Positions 17,733 to 26,478 of a DNA stretch of 64,000 bases are shown here, one piece after another. The notes beneath the pieces are model-generated. The model was given only the letters and a program-made list of their open reading frames with translations. It did no database searches and was not told where the DNA came from. Both the position numbers and the translations under genes were made by a program. This DNA comes from Candidatus Fukatsuia endosymbiont of Tuberolachnus salignus (GTDB lineage: Bacteria; Pseudomonadota; Gammaproteobacteria; Enterobacterales; Enterobacteriaceae), in NCBI RefSeq assembly GCF_964030845.1, contig NZ_OZ034983.1:1364001-1428000 (forward strand), in the 5' to 3' direction. Each line of letters begins with the position of its first letter. Position 1 is the stretch's first letter.

Positions 17733-19075
17733 GAGCCTGTACAAGATTCTGTGTAACTGCCGATTCCTCATAAATACACTGATAACCGTTCAGGGTATTC
17801 GATCATAAAGTGATTGAGAGCCTGACGCCAGTTTGGTATCGGCATTGTCCACTTTTCTGATGCAGATTCTATTGCCAGATAAATCACTTTTAATGCAGAC
17901 CCATCATGTGCAAATATTTTGCGTTTTTTTATGGCTTTACGTATCACACTATTGAGTGATTCTATCGCATTTGTTGTATAAATCACCTTGCGAATTTCGT
18001 CGGGATAAGTAAAAAATGTGGATAGGTTATCCCAATTTCTGCGCCAAATTTGTACCAGTGTTGGGTATTTTTCACCCCAGCGTCCTTCAAAACTATCAAG
18101 CTCTTGCAAAGCATTTTCTTCTGTAGCGGAACGGTAAATGAGTTTTAGGTCGGCACAGAGTGCTTGTCGATCTTTCCAACTGACGTATTTGACCGAATTA
18201 CGGACTAAATGGACAATGCAAAGCTGGATTTTTGTCTCAGGATAGACCGTGTTGACAGCCTCAGGAAACCCGGTTAAACCATCCATACAAGCAATTAATA
18301 TATCATTTAAGCCCCGATTCTTTAACTCGGTCAGAATCGATAACCAGGTCTTTGCTCCTTCCGTCTCCGCTATCCACAAGCCAAGGCATTCCTTATGTCC
18401 TTCCATATTGATGCCTAGCGCGATATAGACAGATTTATTGATAACCCGCTTATCCTGGTGAACTTTAACGACAATACAATCCAGATAAACAATCGGATAC
18501 AGATTGTCCAGTGGGCGACTACGCCAGGTGGTTACTCGGTCAATTACCGCATCAGTGACTTTAGATATCAAGGTTGGCGATACCTCAGCATCATAGATTT
18601 TTTTAAAGGTTTCGGTAATTTCCCGTGTGGTCATGCCTTGAGCGTAAAACGCTAAAATGTGATCGTCAAAATGGGTCAGCCGAGTTTGCCCTTTTTCAAC
18701 CATTATCGGGGAAAACTCGCCGTTACGGTCACGGGGCGTTTCTATCGCTAATTCACCGTACTGAGAGGTAATATTTTTTGCAGAATAGCCATTACGACTA
18801 TTACCGCTGCCACGTCCTTCAGCCGCATTTTTGGCATAACCTAGGTGATGTTCCATTTCAGCACCTAATGCCGCTTCTACTGTCATCTTAACGAATTCAT
18901 TGAGTATCTTGTTTAGATCAGATTCAGTTTTAATGTCTTTTACCAGCGCCTGAGCTACCTGACGTAGCTGAGATTGTTGCGGGGTATCCGGTAATTTATT
19001 CTTTCTTACCATTGTCTATATCCTATTCACAAATTGTTTAAATATAGGCAATTACACAATTTTCAGGACAGGCTC
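17733..19075 (-). mobile_element. IS256-family insertion sequence
   Basis: The ends share GAGCCTGT and TGTGTAA(C/T)TGCC in a 29-base imperfect inverted repeat. The element is flanked by an exact 8-base duplication, ATTTTTCT, at 17725-17732 and 19076-19083. It is 1343 bases with one intact transposase gene. Confidence 0.92.
17768..19012 (-). CDS. IS256-family (Mutator-like) transposase
   Basis: The 414-residue DDE transposase shows the three catalytic residues in YLDCIVVKV, CMDGLTGFPEA and TTNAIESLNSVIRK. The last is the family signature. The N-terminal part has the usual helical DNA-binding region with NSRNGYSAK. The frame is intact and the target duplication exact, so the element may still be active. 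Confidence 0.95.
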   Translation of the reverse strand: MVRKNKLPDTPQQSQLRQVAQALVKDIKTESDLNKILNEFVKMTVEAALGAEMEHHLGYAKNAAEGRGSGNSRNGYSAKNITSQYGELAIETPRDRNGEFSPIMVEKGQTRLTHFDDHILAFYAQGMTTREITETFKKIYDAEVSPTLISKVTDAVIDRVTTWRSRPLDNLYPIVYLDCIVVKVHQDKRVINKSVYIALGINMEGHKECLGLWIAETEGAKTWLSILTELKNRGLNDILIACMDGLTGFPEAVNTVYPETKIQLCIVHLVRNSVKYVSWKDRQALCADLKLIYRSATEENALQELDSFEGRWGEKYPTLVQIWRRNWDNLSTFFTYPDEIRKVIYTTNAIESLNSVIRKAIKKRKIFAHDGSALKVIYLAIESASEKWTMPIPNWRQALNHFMIEYPERLSVYL

Positions 19076-19167
19076 ATTTTTCTTTTCATTTCTTTTCGCT
19101 TCCCGTTCCCGCTCACGAAGCGCACGTTTTCTCGCTCTGCTCTGTCTGTTGCTCATAAGAAAACCTC

Positions 19168-19854
19168 CTACTCAATAAACTGTATCCCGGGGCGTATAAA
19201 CGCTTGGGGAACAATGCGATCAAATCCGGTTTGATGACAAAAGTGTTTAAAGTCTCGCAATGAATGCACTTTCGCTTTTTGGTATAGAATACGAATTCTG
19301 TTTTCTATTGTGCGATGGGAGCGTGCCAATTTTTTACCTATTTCCTTGGCACTCATCGTGCGTAATAAATAAAAGATTATCCTCAGTTCAGATTGCGTAA
19401 ATAGAGTCGAGGGAGGGTCCAATAATAGCGTGGCAGTTAGCTTATCTACGTAGTGGGACAGTGAAATAATAGCCAGTTTTCTGCCATAAAAAACTGTGCC
19501 GATGCACTTGTTTCTTTTATTATGCAACGGAAAGGTTTCGTATAAATAAGGTTGCAGTTTCTGTTCACGACCAAAGAAATGCGTTTTAATGAGGGTGATT
19601 TTTTGCCCGCTTTTTATAACCTCTCTTTCCAGTTTTTGAATGATTAAAGTAAATTCTAAAATACACGTAGGAAGTTCATCATCACGCCGCCCTATCACAT
19701 CAAATCCTTGTGGCAAATTTAAAAAGTCAAGAAAAGCACGATTGGTATAAATAAAACGTGAGTCACAGTCTTTTATTCCCCAAACATCTTGACTATTTTC
19801 CATCATAGATGTCAGAGGTAATGAACGTGATACCTTTGTTATTTTTTTCATCAT
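19168..19854 (-). CDS. PAS-LuxR type regulator (paralog of 34026-34748)
   Basis: This 228-residue protein has an N-terminal PAS-like sensor (about residues 15-125, starting ENSQDVWGIKDCDSRFIYTN) and a C-terminal LuxR-type helix-turn-helix. The HTH (about 155-210) contains FTQSELRIIFYLLRTMSAKEIGKKLARSHRTIENRI. It shares plan and key phrases with 34026-34748 (LLDPP, FT.SEL, FDR.(V/M)P). Such proteins are common in Yersinia, Photorhabdus and insect symbionts. The ligand is unknown. It lies just upstream of the IS256-split gene in the leftward operon. Confidence 0.8.
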   Translation of the reverse strand: MMKKITKVSRSLPLTSMMENSQDVWGIKDCDSRFIYTNRAFLDFLNLPQGFDVIGRRDDELPTCILEFTLIIQKLEREVIKSGQKITLIKTHFFGREQKLQPYLYETFPLHNKRNKCIGTVFYGRKLAIISLSHYVDKLTATLLLDPPSTLFTQSELRIIFYLLRTMSAKEIGKKLARSHRTIENRIRILYQKAKVHSLRDFKHFCHQTGFDRIVPQAFIRPGIQFIE

Positions 19855-20007
19855 CTGTCCTAACCCTATTCAGTCCCTTTCATCGTGGATGACGCCCATC
19901 TAGGATGAGGGTAAATTACTTAGTCAGTGTGAAAGTCTAATTAGAAAAATAAAATGGAATAGTCTCCACGAGAGAGACTCTCTTTTCTATTTTTATCATG
20001 CTAGACG

Positions 20008-20274
20008 CTATCGCTTTCTACATCCCTTCAAAGCAAAAAGCGCAAGGCGGACATGAAATACGGTAAACAGACCATGCAGCGAATACGGTTCAAATTTGAG
20101 TTTTGCACTTGCCAACGTCTGTTTCACTGCGGGATAGGACACAGAACGTAATAAGGCGATGTCTTTTTGTGACACGCCTAACGCGAAAAGCATCGCCGTT
20201 TCAAATTGCACCGGTGTTAATTCAGGAAAAACTTCCCGTAATTCAGGAAATTGGGTAATATCGAGGTGAGCCAT
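20008..20274 (-). CDS. Small LuxR/sigma-70 region 4-like HTH protein
   Basis: The 88-residue product is mostly one helix-turn-helix: FPELTPVQFETAMLFALGVS then QKDIALLRSVSYPAVKQTLA. It matches the DNA-binding part of LuxR-type regulators without a sensor domain. It sits between the Rha-type gene and the PAS-LuxR gene in the leftward operon, so a role in phage or host gene control is likely. Targets are unknown. Confidence 0.65.
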   Translation of the reverse strand: MAHLDITQFPELREVFPELTPVQFETAMLFALGVSQKDIALLRSVSYPAVKQTLASAKLKFEPYSLHGLFTVFHVRLALFALKGCRKR

Positions 20275-20435
20275 TGTAGCCTCTCAAGAAGGTTATGGTG
20301 GTTAGCTAACAGGGGTGGCTGAAGACCACCTCTGTTAGCGCTAGGGTTAAGTGATATAAACGGTGATTGCGTCACCGTCGCTATTTGCAACTTGTTGTAG
20401 CTATTTATGTTTTCATGGTGAGTGACTCCGTGGGT

Positions 20436-21200
20436 TTATGATGCGATGCTAAGTTCTTTTTCGTGGGTGAAGTGCCCGTCCCAATGGGTTTTCATTGGCA
20501 ACTTATTTTTGCGGTAGAGGTCAAATAATCGGATTGCCCCTTTGCGCAGTAAAACGGGTTGATACTTGATAAAGTCATCACCGCTATGAATGCTGATTTT
20601 ATGTTGATGTTCCGTCAGATATCGGTCACGTGCATAAGAGGTTGCACGCCAGCGGATATGGGATTTACTTTCGTTATAAAGCCAATTTCTGTCCGCTAAA
20701 CAGTGATTAATCTGCTGTGTATTAATACCGTTGAGCATTTTGCAAAACTGAGTCGTCGTTATTCCTTCCTTAAACAGGTTTTTCAACTCGTGTAATTCCG
20801 CTTCCTGTTCTTTGTTCACTAAGGCTAACCTGGTTTTTTCGCGAAACTGCTCTGCCCATGCCATAGCCGCAACAGGGGGGTCTTCGAAATTAGGTAATAT
20901 GCAGACAGGCCGTGTTGCTTTCTCTTCCAGCTCCCGCCAGCGCGTGGCGACTTTATGGCGAAGTGGAATACTGTAACCCATGACCAATGTCATGGTTAAA
21001 TCTTGGTCAAGCAAATATTCCTGATAGGTGCGACCACTGGTGTCTTTATAATCGGCGGAAAAGTCCGCCGATTGAATAGTGAGCACTTCAAACATTTTTC
21101 TACAGTCATAAAGTACGTCTTTATGCTGTTTGCCTGTTAGTCGAGCAATTTCACGGCTAGATATTTTTACCTGTTGATAGATAGTGATGACATTTGACAT
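20436..21200 (-). CDS. Rha-type phage regulator / antirepressor
   Basis: The 254-residue protein starts with a Rha-like domain (about residues 1-100: SSREIARLTGKQHKDVLYDC, then DFSADYKDTSGRTYQEY and LTMTLVMGYS). A C-terminal KilAC/antirepressor-like domain follows (about 130-250: ITTTQFCKMLNGINTQQIN…WLYNESKSHIRWRATSYA). Proteins of this build switch phage development by interfering with repressors. Expressed from the left operon, it could counteract a repressor that does not self-cleave. Confidence 0.75.
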   Translation of the reverse strand: MSNVITIYQQVKISSREIARLTGKQHKDVLYDCRKMFEVLTIQSADFSADYKDTSGRTYQEYLLDQDLTMTLVMGYSIPLRHKVATRWRELEEKATRPVCILPNFEDPPVAAMAWAEQFREKTRLALVNKEQEAELHELKNLFKEGITTTQFCKMLNGINTQQINHCLADRNWLYNESKSHIRWRATSYARDRYLTEHQHKISIHSGDDFIKYQPVLLRKGAIRLFDLYRKNKLPMKTHWDGHFTHEKELSIAS

Positions 21201-21378
21201 GCAGAATTCCTTGCAAGTGAATTGCGATTAATGACCTCCGGTACGTTACCGGAGCAGAAGATTAATTAAGCTTTGATGTTGTGTCAGCGTGAGGTTGGGC
21301 TTTGCTTCTATTAACAAAATTAACTAATACCATCCCATCTTTGAAACAGTCACAAAGACGGCAGGCTAAAGGTGAATT

Positions 21379-21482
21379 TATAGCAGGGGCCATGTAACAT
21401 GATTTACTTGACCAGTAAATATTATTTAATATCAATATATTAGTGTAAATTTTTACAATCAACTTATACGGCCCCTGTTATA
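21379..21482. repeat. MITE-like palindromic element, copy 1
   Basis: The 104-base element begins TATAGCAGGGGCC and ends GGCCCCTGTTATA. Its interior (TTTAATATCA…TTTTTACAATCAA) matches the element at 59646-59743. It has no coding capacity. Terminal TATA may include a TA target duplication. It lies in the gap between the Rha-type and Rpn genes. Confidence 0.7.
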
Positions 21483-21575
21483 GTTTTATTGAAGGCGTAT
21501 AGTTGTTCACTATCTGACCATTACACGCTATGGGCGTAAAAAAACCGCACTACTTGCGTATGCGGCATTCGCTAG

Positions 21576-21663
21576 TTAAAGGTATTTAACACCTTTAACG
21601 AAATATTCCCCGAGGCTGAATTATCATTCAGCCTGTCCGGGTATAGCAGGTGTTAAGACACCT
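21576..21663. terminator. Three consecutive perfect hairpins
   Basis: TTAAAGGT/ACCTTTAA (21576-21598), AGGCTGAA/TTCAGCCT (21613-21634) and AGGTGT/ACACCT (21648-21663) follow each other. The last overlaps the stop of the leftward Rpn gene, so at least it may act in termination or mRNA protection of that transcript. No gene lies here. Confidence 0.5.
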
Positions 21664-22595
21664 TAATGTAGTAATACTTCAATATCTTCAATATCTCGGT
21701 CAGAAAGTCCAGTAGATGTTTTAACCAAAGCACTATCTACACCACTTTTAAGAAGCTGCTTGGCAATTTCGAGTTTAGTTTCCTGACGTCCCTGTTGCAT
21801 GCCCTGTTGCATGCCCTGTTGCATGCCTTCCTCACGGCCCTCTCTTCTCAGGTCTTGTGCAATCGTCATGATGTCCTCACTGTAAGTCGGTGCGTACTCC
21901 ACAATCGTTTTGAAAAATTGCGGTGTATCCGCTGTTTTTCCTCTCTGAGCAATATAATACATTAATGTCTTAACCAGTTCACTCTCTGTATAACCCGTAT
22001 TCAGTAAATGTGCAATAGACTGACTTATCACTATGATATCACGGGCATAAATGTGCTTTTGTACCAATTCAAGAAGAGCAACACTGCGGTGAGTCAAGAT
22101 TTCTTCATCGGGTATCGTGGTCACATCCACCAAAGGAAAAGGCTGAGAATAGACTCTTTGTGCTAAGTCTCTGTCAGCAAAACAATCCAGCCAATCCATA
22201 CTGTGGGGATAAGGGCTTGTTTCTCCATGATAAAAGAGGATCGGTATTACCACCGGCAACTCGTCATGGCCTTGGTCAAGATGCTGTTGCATGATGGGAA
22301 TACTGTAGCGGAACAAGCGGAAAGCCATTAATTTTTTTGGCGTGCTTTGATGCTCGATGAGACAATGAATGTAGCAACGCTTACCCTCCTTCGTTTTGAG
22401 TGAATAGACAATGTCAGAATAATGTTGTCTCAAATTCGGCTCAATGAATGAACCCGGTTCGATCTTCAACGTAGAAAAATCGCATTGCTCCTTGATTTCA
22501 GGTGGTAAGTGGAACTGTAGGAAATCACGGGCAACGTTAACATTGCTCATGCACTTCCTAAATGTTGCATCATGTGGGTTCGGTACCTGAGGCAC
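21663..22595 (-). CDS. Rpn family recombination-promoting nuclease/putative transposase
   Basis: This 310-residue PD-(D/E)XK protein has the Rpn (Transposase_31) signature. It begins PHDATFRKCMSNVNVARDFLQFHLP, then has the nuclease core YSDIVYSLK…CYIHCLIEHQS (D and E-x-Q/H of the active site), and a C-terminal domain with DLRREGREEG. Near the end MQQG is repeated three times, encoded by a 12-base tandem repeat. Rpn proteins act in RecA-independent gene transfer and may serve in phage defence. It is the last member of the recombination block in the leftward operon. Confidence 0.85.
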   Translation of the reverse strand: MPQVPNPHDATFRKCMSNVNVARDFLQFHLPPEIKEQCDFSTLKIEPGSFIEPNLRQHYSDIVYSLKTKEGKRCYIHCLIEHQSTPKKLMAFRLFRYSIPIMQQHLDQGHDELPVVIPILFYHGETSPYPHSMDWLDCFADRDLAQRVYSQPFPLVDVTTIPDEEILTHRSVALLELVQKHIYARDIIVISQSIAHLLNTGYTESELVKTLMYYIAQRGKTADTPQFFKTIVEYAPTYSEDIMTIAQDLRREGREEGMQQGMQQGMQQGRQETKLEIAKQLLKSGVDSALVKTSTGLSDRDIEDIEVLLH

Positions 22596-22705
22596 GGCGC
22601 AATCTCCCTGTGATTATTCTCTACAATGTGGCGTCGATATTATCGACAGGCAACTCTACGCGTATTTCATCCGGTAGACGATCACTTTTTTCAGTGGCGT
22701 TATCT

Positions 22706-23326
22706 TCATGCCACTTTTCCATACGTTTTAATCTGTTCGATTTCACGTTCAAGTTCCTGCAGAAATTTTCGCACTTCGGTTTCAATTTCCTTGCCCAGTG
22801 CCTCATCAAAGTGAATGCGCTTTTTGAAGTAGGCTAATGTGTCAGGCAGTCGATTGTCATAGCTGACAAAGTCACACCATCTTCGCCCCGTACACAGCAT
22901 TTGCGCGTGCATTTGCAGGAGGTATTTTTTTTCTGGTTCACCTGTTCTTATCGTTTTCAGATGTGTCCAGGTTTTGGGGCATTTAATCTCGATCAGGCCA
23001 TCCTCATTAACCAGTCCGTCGGGACTGGCGGCAAACCCCTTGATGGTAGGGTGGTCGATGAGCCCCACTTCCGTGACCTCTACTGCAAATTCACGCAAGA
23101 TGTAAGCCTCACGTGCGACGGGTTCCAGTGCCGTCCCGTGCTTCATTTCAGGTGTGACAAAGGTGTCTTCCCGTTTCCCCGTTAGACGCTGGCAAATCAG
23201 CTCGGCCTTGTATTTTTTTCGAGTTGCCGCGTAACCCTCTTTAACTTTTGTCATTACATCCGCTAGCTTGCTCGCTGTCACCTTGCCGCATCTTGCGGCA
23301 AACCAGGCTTCTGTTCGTTGTTCCAT
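22706..23326 (-). CDS. YqaJ/lambda Exo-type 5'-3' exonuclease
   Basis: The gene is read from MEQRTEAWFAARCGKVTASK after a GAGGT site (206 residues; the frame is open 24 codons further upstream). The YqaJ nuclease motifs are clear: GTALEPVAREAY, then GFAASPDGLVNEDGLIEIKC, where D and E-x-K bind metal. It resects double-stranded ends so that the ERF protein can anneal the single strands. Its gene follows ssb and erf in the operon. Confidence 0.9.
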   Translation of the reverse strand: MEQRTEAWFAARCGKVTASKLADVMTKVKEGYAATRKKYKAELICQRLTGKREDTFVTPEMKHGTALEPVAREAYILREFAVEVTEVGLIDHPTIKGFAASPDGLVNEDGLIEIKCPKTWTHLKTIRTGEPEKKYLLQMHAQMLCTGRRWCDFVSYDNRLPDTLAYFKKRIHFDEALGKEIETEVRKFLQELEREIEQIKTYGKVA

Positions 23327-23369
23327 TTTTACCTCGATAAATTGTCTTGTCATTAAAACGGAGAACCGC

Positions 23370-23810
23370 TCAAAACGGGATGTCATCCCCGTCGTCATTA
23401 AAATCTGTGAACGGCGTCACATTGCTTTGTTGACAGGGTGCCTTGGCAAGATGTTGGGGGAACGCTTGGATGGGTTGTGGTCTCTGCGTCTGCTGTCCCG
23501 CGTCGACAAAGCCCAAACGTGCATTGTTTAGCTCCAAGACGATCGCTTGTCCGTTTTTCCCTTCGTAGGTGTCGATTTTGATGCTTTCACCGAAGAGCTC
23601 AACGATGGCGCCTGGGTTGAGTGTTTCGCGGTAAAAATCTGCTTGATTGCCGGCTTTGGCGAACAGTACCGCCTGGTAGTTAGTGAAAGCATGGGTTTTT
23701 AATTTGCGATCGTAGTATTTAACGCCACCCCGTAGGGCTAAGCCGATGGCGTCAGTGGCCGTAAATTCTCTGGCGGCCTGTTGGAGTTTGAGGGTGATGG
23801 TGTGTGCCAT
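23370..23810 (-). CDS. Phage single-stranded DNA-binding protein
   Basis: The 146-residue product has an OB-fold-like N-terminal domain, a Gln/Pro-rich linker (about residues 105-125) and the acidic tail DFNDDGDDIPF. The DDIPF end is the SSB tip that docks partner proteins. It abuts the annealing-protein gene (overlap of one base) and precedes exo, forming a Red-like recombination module. Confidence 0.85.
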   Translation of the reverse strand: MAHTITLKLQQAAREFTATDAIGLALRGGVKYYDRKLKTHAFTNYQAVLFAKAGNQADFYRETLNPGAIVELFGESIKIDTYEGKNGQAIVLELNNARLGFVDAGQQTQRPQPIQAFPQHLAKAPCQQSNVTPFTDFNDDGDDIPF

Positions 23811-24424
23811 TAGGCTGCCTTCTCTAAGGTTGCTGAGTGGGTGAAATAAATGTCGTTGGCTTTTTGTGCTAAATCAGGCTGCTGGATAAGCAGCTGGCTC
23901 AGTCGGTTATAAGCCCCCTGTAAGGCCACTTTATCCTTGCATTGATGCGCCCAGTGGGTAAAATCGGTGAGGTATTGTTCTGGGGTACGTGCAACGGTGG
24001 TCTTCGTGTGTGGGCTCCCCTTGTTTTCTTGCTGCTTGTAAGCCTCGGTGTCGGCATCTTTGGCATCATCAATCGCAAACAGGCCGTTCAGGCAGTACTT
24101 ACGCGCGTAGGAGCTGGTTGCCCCGGTCAGCTGTGCCGCATCCATGCCTTTTTTGTTCAATTCTTCCCGTGCGATGGCGGAGGCCTGAAACGAATTTTCA
24201 CCGTCCGTCAGGGTCGCTGTTGCCTTGACGTAATAGCGATCGCCTATTTGTACGATTTCATCACTTATCGAGAGAAATAAATCACCCAGCAGCGGCTTAA
24301 CGCCTTCCAAAATGTCTTCACAGCTGCGGTAGTGGTATTTACCAAAGGTATTGTATTGATTTTTCGGTGCATTAAGTTCGCGTTGGATAGTGGCCAGCTT
24401 AAGATAAAAGGCTTTATTCTCCAT
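23810..24424 (-). CDS. erf: ERF-family single-strand annealing protein
   Basis: The gene is read from MENKAFYLKLATIQRELNAP (about 204 residues). ERF family features include KYHYRSCEDILEGVKPLL and the conserved QLTGATSSYARKYCLNGLFA. The protein anneals complementary strands in phage recombination or genome circularisation. The start codon lies inside the end of the upstream gene (11-base overlap), which suggests translational coupling. Confidence 0.9.
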   Translation of the reverse strand: MENKAFYLKLATIQRELNAPKNQYNTFGKYHYRSCEDILEGVKPLLGDLFLSISDEIVQIGDRYYVKATATLTDGENSFQASAIAREELNKKGMDAAQLTGATSSYARKYCLNGLFAIDDAKDADTEAYKQQENKGSPHTKTTVARTPEQYLTDFTHWAHQCKDKVALQGAYNRLSQLLIQQPDLAQKANDIYFTHSATLEKAA

Positions 24425-24719
24425 AATAGACCTTGTCATAGTCATCGCCACTGTAGAGCCGTTCTTTGGCTAACATCCACTTCGCTTTTGAGATAAAAAT
24501 GCTGAAAAATGCCTCATCGAGGTCATCGGGTTCGGTCTCATCCAAGGCGAGTGCCAAGGCCTCACTATCAAAATGGGGCAATTTTTTAAAGAGCTGAGCG
24601 ATGTGCTCAAAAGTGAAGTATTTGTCCCACTCTTCCGCCTGTTCATTAATGTTGTGCCAATCTTGATCACTGAACGTGTTCATTATTTTTCGTGCTTCAA
24701 TAAGCGTCTCGGGTGTCAT
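24414..24719 (-). CDS. Hypothetical acidic protein of the recombination operon
   Basis: The 101-residue helical, acidic protein (ALALALDETEPDDLDEAFFS) has no recognised motif. Its stop overlaps the erf start. Its own start overlaps the stop of the 43-residue gene upstream by ATGA. This tight packing supports a real gene. A nuclease-inhibitor or Gam-like role would fit the context, but nothing in the sequence shows it. Confidence 0.65.
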   Translation of the reverse strand: MTPETLIEARKIMNTFSDQDWHNINEQAEEWDKYFTFEHIAQLFKKLPHFDSEALALALDETEPDDLDEAFFSIFISKAKWMLAKERLYSGDDYDKVYYGE

Positions 24720-24847
24720 GCCAGTCGCCCTCTGCTTTTACAATACGCTTGAGACATGCGGGCATAGCCCCGCTCGCTGTTAAGGAAAACTCGCTTCACA
24801 CCGTTGATCATGATGATTAATGCGTTATCTTGGATAGTAAAAATCAT
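24716..24847 (-). CDS. Hypothetical 43-residue early protein
   Basis: It starts MIFTIQDNALIIMINGVKRV and ends with a basic tail. A GAGGT ribosome site stands 7 bases before the ATG, and its TGA overlaps the next start (ATGA). The size and position recall the small Kil/host-takeover genes of lambdoid left operons, but I see no specific match. Confidence 0.55.
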   Translation of the reverse strand: MIFTIQDNALIIMINGVKRVFLNSERGYARMSQAYCKSRGRLA

Positions 24848-24969
24848 GGTTCACCTCGTTGGTTGAATGAATTGATTGCGTTTGGGTTTTTCCGCAGGCG
24901 TGCTGTGAGGCCATGCAGTGATAATCCATGGGTGCATACGGTGCTCCTGAAGGTTTTTTTCCACGACAA

Positions 24970-24996
24970 GGCCACCGACAAAAAAGGTCAGTGGCC
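24970..24996 (-). terminator. Hairpin after ptsG
   Basis: GGCCACCGAC pairs with GGTCAGTGGCC around an A-rich loop, just beyond the ptsG stop. If it terminates, N-type antitermination would be needed for transcription to reach the recombination genes. Confidence 0.5.
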
Positions 24997-25022
24997 TGGA
25001 GGAAAAGGGGAAGAAAAGAAAA

Positions 25023-26423
25023 TTAATGCGGTGTTTGCGGGGTGTTGAGCTGGCATGCCATCGCGGTTTTAAGCTGCTCAGATTGTGCACCGAAAATGGC
25101 TTGCACGCCGGAACCGAGCACAATCACCGCCTGTGCACCCAAGGTTTTGAGTGCCTGTTGATTCACCTGTTTGCTATTTTTCACACTGACCCGTAATCGG
25201 GTGATGCAAGCGTTGAGAGCGGTAATGTTGTCTTTGCCGCCAAAGGCCTGGATAAGCAACGGGGTGATAGGGGTATCCTGCTGCACGGAGGGTAATAAAC
25301 CGGCTTCACGCCCCGGGGTTTTGAGGTCAAAACGTACAATCAGCAGGCGAAATAACCCGTAATACAGCGTGGCATACGCGAGGCCAACGACCGGAAACAG
25401 CCACACACGGTTGGCCTGCGGACTGAGCACAATAAAATCAATCAGCCCGTGTGAAAAACTGGTACCGTGACGCATTTCTAGCGCAATTGCCAGAGAAAAG
25501 GCCAAGCCTGACAGCAGGATATGCATGACATACAACAGCGGAGCAACGAACATAAAGGCAAATTCAATCGGTTCGGTAATGCCGGTTAAAAAGGAGGTTA
25601 ATGCGGCAGACCCCATGAGTGCGCCGATTTTCGCTCTGTTCTCCGGTTTGGCGGTGTGCCAGATAGCCAATGCAGCGGCGGGCAACCCGTACATCTTAAA
25701 CAAAAAGCCGCCCGCCAGTTGCCCTGCGGTAGGGTCGCCGGCGATATAACGGGGGATATCTCCGTGAAAAACCTGCCCTGTGGCATTGGTATACTCCCCG
25801 ATTTGCATATGAAAAGGCACATTCCAGATATGGTGCAAGCCCAAGGGGATCAGCGTCCGTTGCACCATGCCGTGCACACCAAAAGCCAGCTCAGGATTTT
25901 GCACGGTCGCCCAATGTGAAAAGGCCTCGATACCCTGTCCGACAGGCGACCATATCAATGCCAATAGCAAGGCAACAGGGATAGCCACGAGACCCGCAAT
26001 AATCGGCACCGTACGTTTACCGGCAAAAAAGCCCAGGTACGCGGGGACACGGAGGTTATGGAAGCGATTAAACAGCACAGCGACGACCCCGCCCATCACC
26101 ATGCCACCGAATACACCGGTATCAACAGAGGGTGCCACAATCGCCAACATTTTTACCATGATGGCGTACGCGACAATCACCGCCAGGGCGCACACGCCGT
26201 CATTTTGAGTCAAGCCGAGCGCGACACCCAGAGCAAACAGCAGCGGCAGATGAGCAAATACGGTCCCGCCGGCCTCGGCCATCAGATGTGAAACGGTGAC
26301 AGGGAGCCAAGCAAACCCCGCAGACCCTAAACCGAGCAATAACCCAGCGACTGGCAGAACAGAAACGGGCAGCATCAAAGACTGCCCCACCTTTTGTAGA
26401 TGAGCAAAGCTTTGTTTTAACAT
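25023..26423 (-). CDS. ptsG: PTS glucose transporter IIBC (PtsG-like)
   Basis: The 466-residue protein is read from MLKQSFAHLQKVGQSLMLPV after a GGAG site. It is a membrane EIIC domain (about residues 1-380) with GLHHIWNVPFHMQIGEYTNA and TSFLTGITEPIEFAF, then an EIIB domain with the phosphocysteine in ALNACITRLRVSV. It closely tracks enterobacterial PtsG and would import and phosphorylate glucose using EIIA/HPr from the host. A periplasmic/cytoplasmic loop near residue 100 is about 14 residues shorter than in E. coli. It lies directly after the N gene in the phage leftward operon, which is a very unusual place. Confidence 0.92.
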   Translation of the reverse strand: MLKQSFAHLQKVGQSLMLPVSVLPVAGLLLGLGSAGFAWLPVTVSHLMAEAGGTVFAHLPLLFALGVALGLTQNDGVCALAVIVAYAIMVKMLAIVAPSVDTGVFGGMVMGGVVAVLFNRFHNLRVPAYLGFFAGKRTVPIIAGLVAIPVALLLALIWSPVGQGIEAFSHWATVQNPELAFGVHGMVQRTLIPLGLHHIWNVPFHMQIGEYTNATGQVFHGDIPRYIAGDPTAGQLAGGFLFKMYGLPAAALAIWHTAKPENRAKIGALMGSAALTSFLTGITEPIEFAFMFVAPLLYVMHILLSGLAFSLAIALEMRHGTSFSHGLIDFIVLSPQANRVWLFPVVGLAYATLYYGLFRLLIVRFDLKTPGREAGLLPSVQQDTPITPLLIQAFGGKDNITALNACITRLRVSVKNSKQVNQQALKTLGAQAVIVLGSGVQAIFGAQSEQLKTAMACQLNTPQTPH

Positions 26424-26478
26424 GATAGTCACTCCAATAGGTAGGACAGCCTGGGGCTGTGTTGTAATAAAACCGCTG

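Larger units (their letters stand above)
17662..19156 (-). pseudogene. 47-residue Arg/Lys-rich protein split by IS256
   Basis: Removing the IS (17733-19075) and one copy of its 8-base target duplication restores a single frame of 47 codons: MSNRQSRARKRALRERERE…, then NWFNRLRSWFKKRKKP…RLP. A perfect AGGAGGT ribosome site precedes the ATG at 19156. The product is extremely basic and may bind nucleic acid. The insertion falls between residues 27 and 28. Confidence 0.75.
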
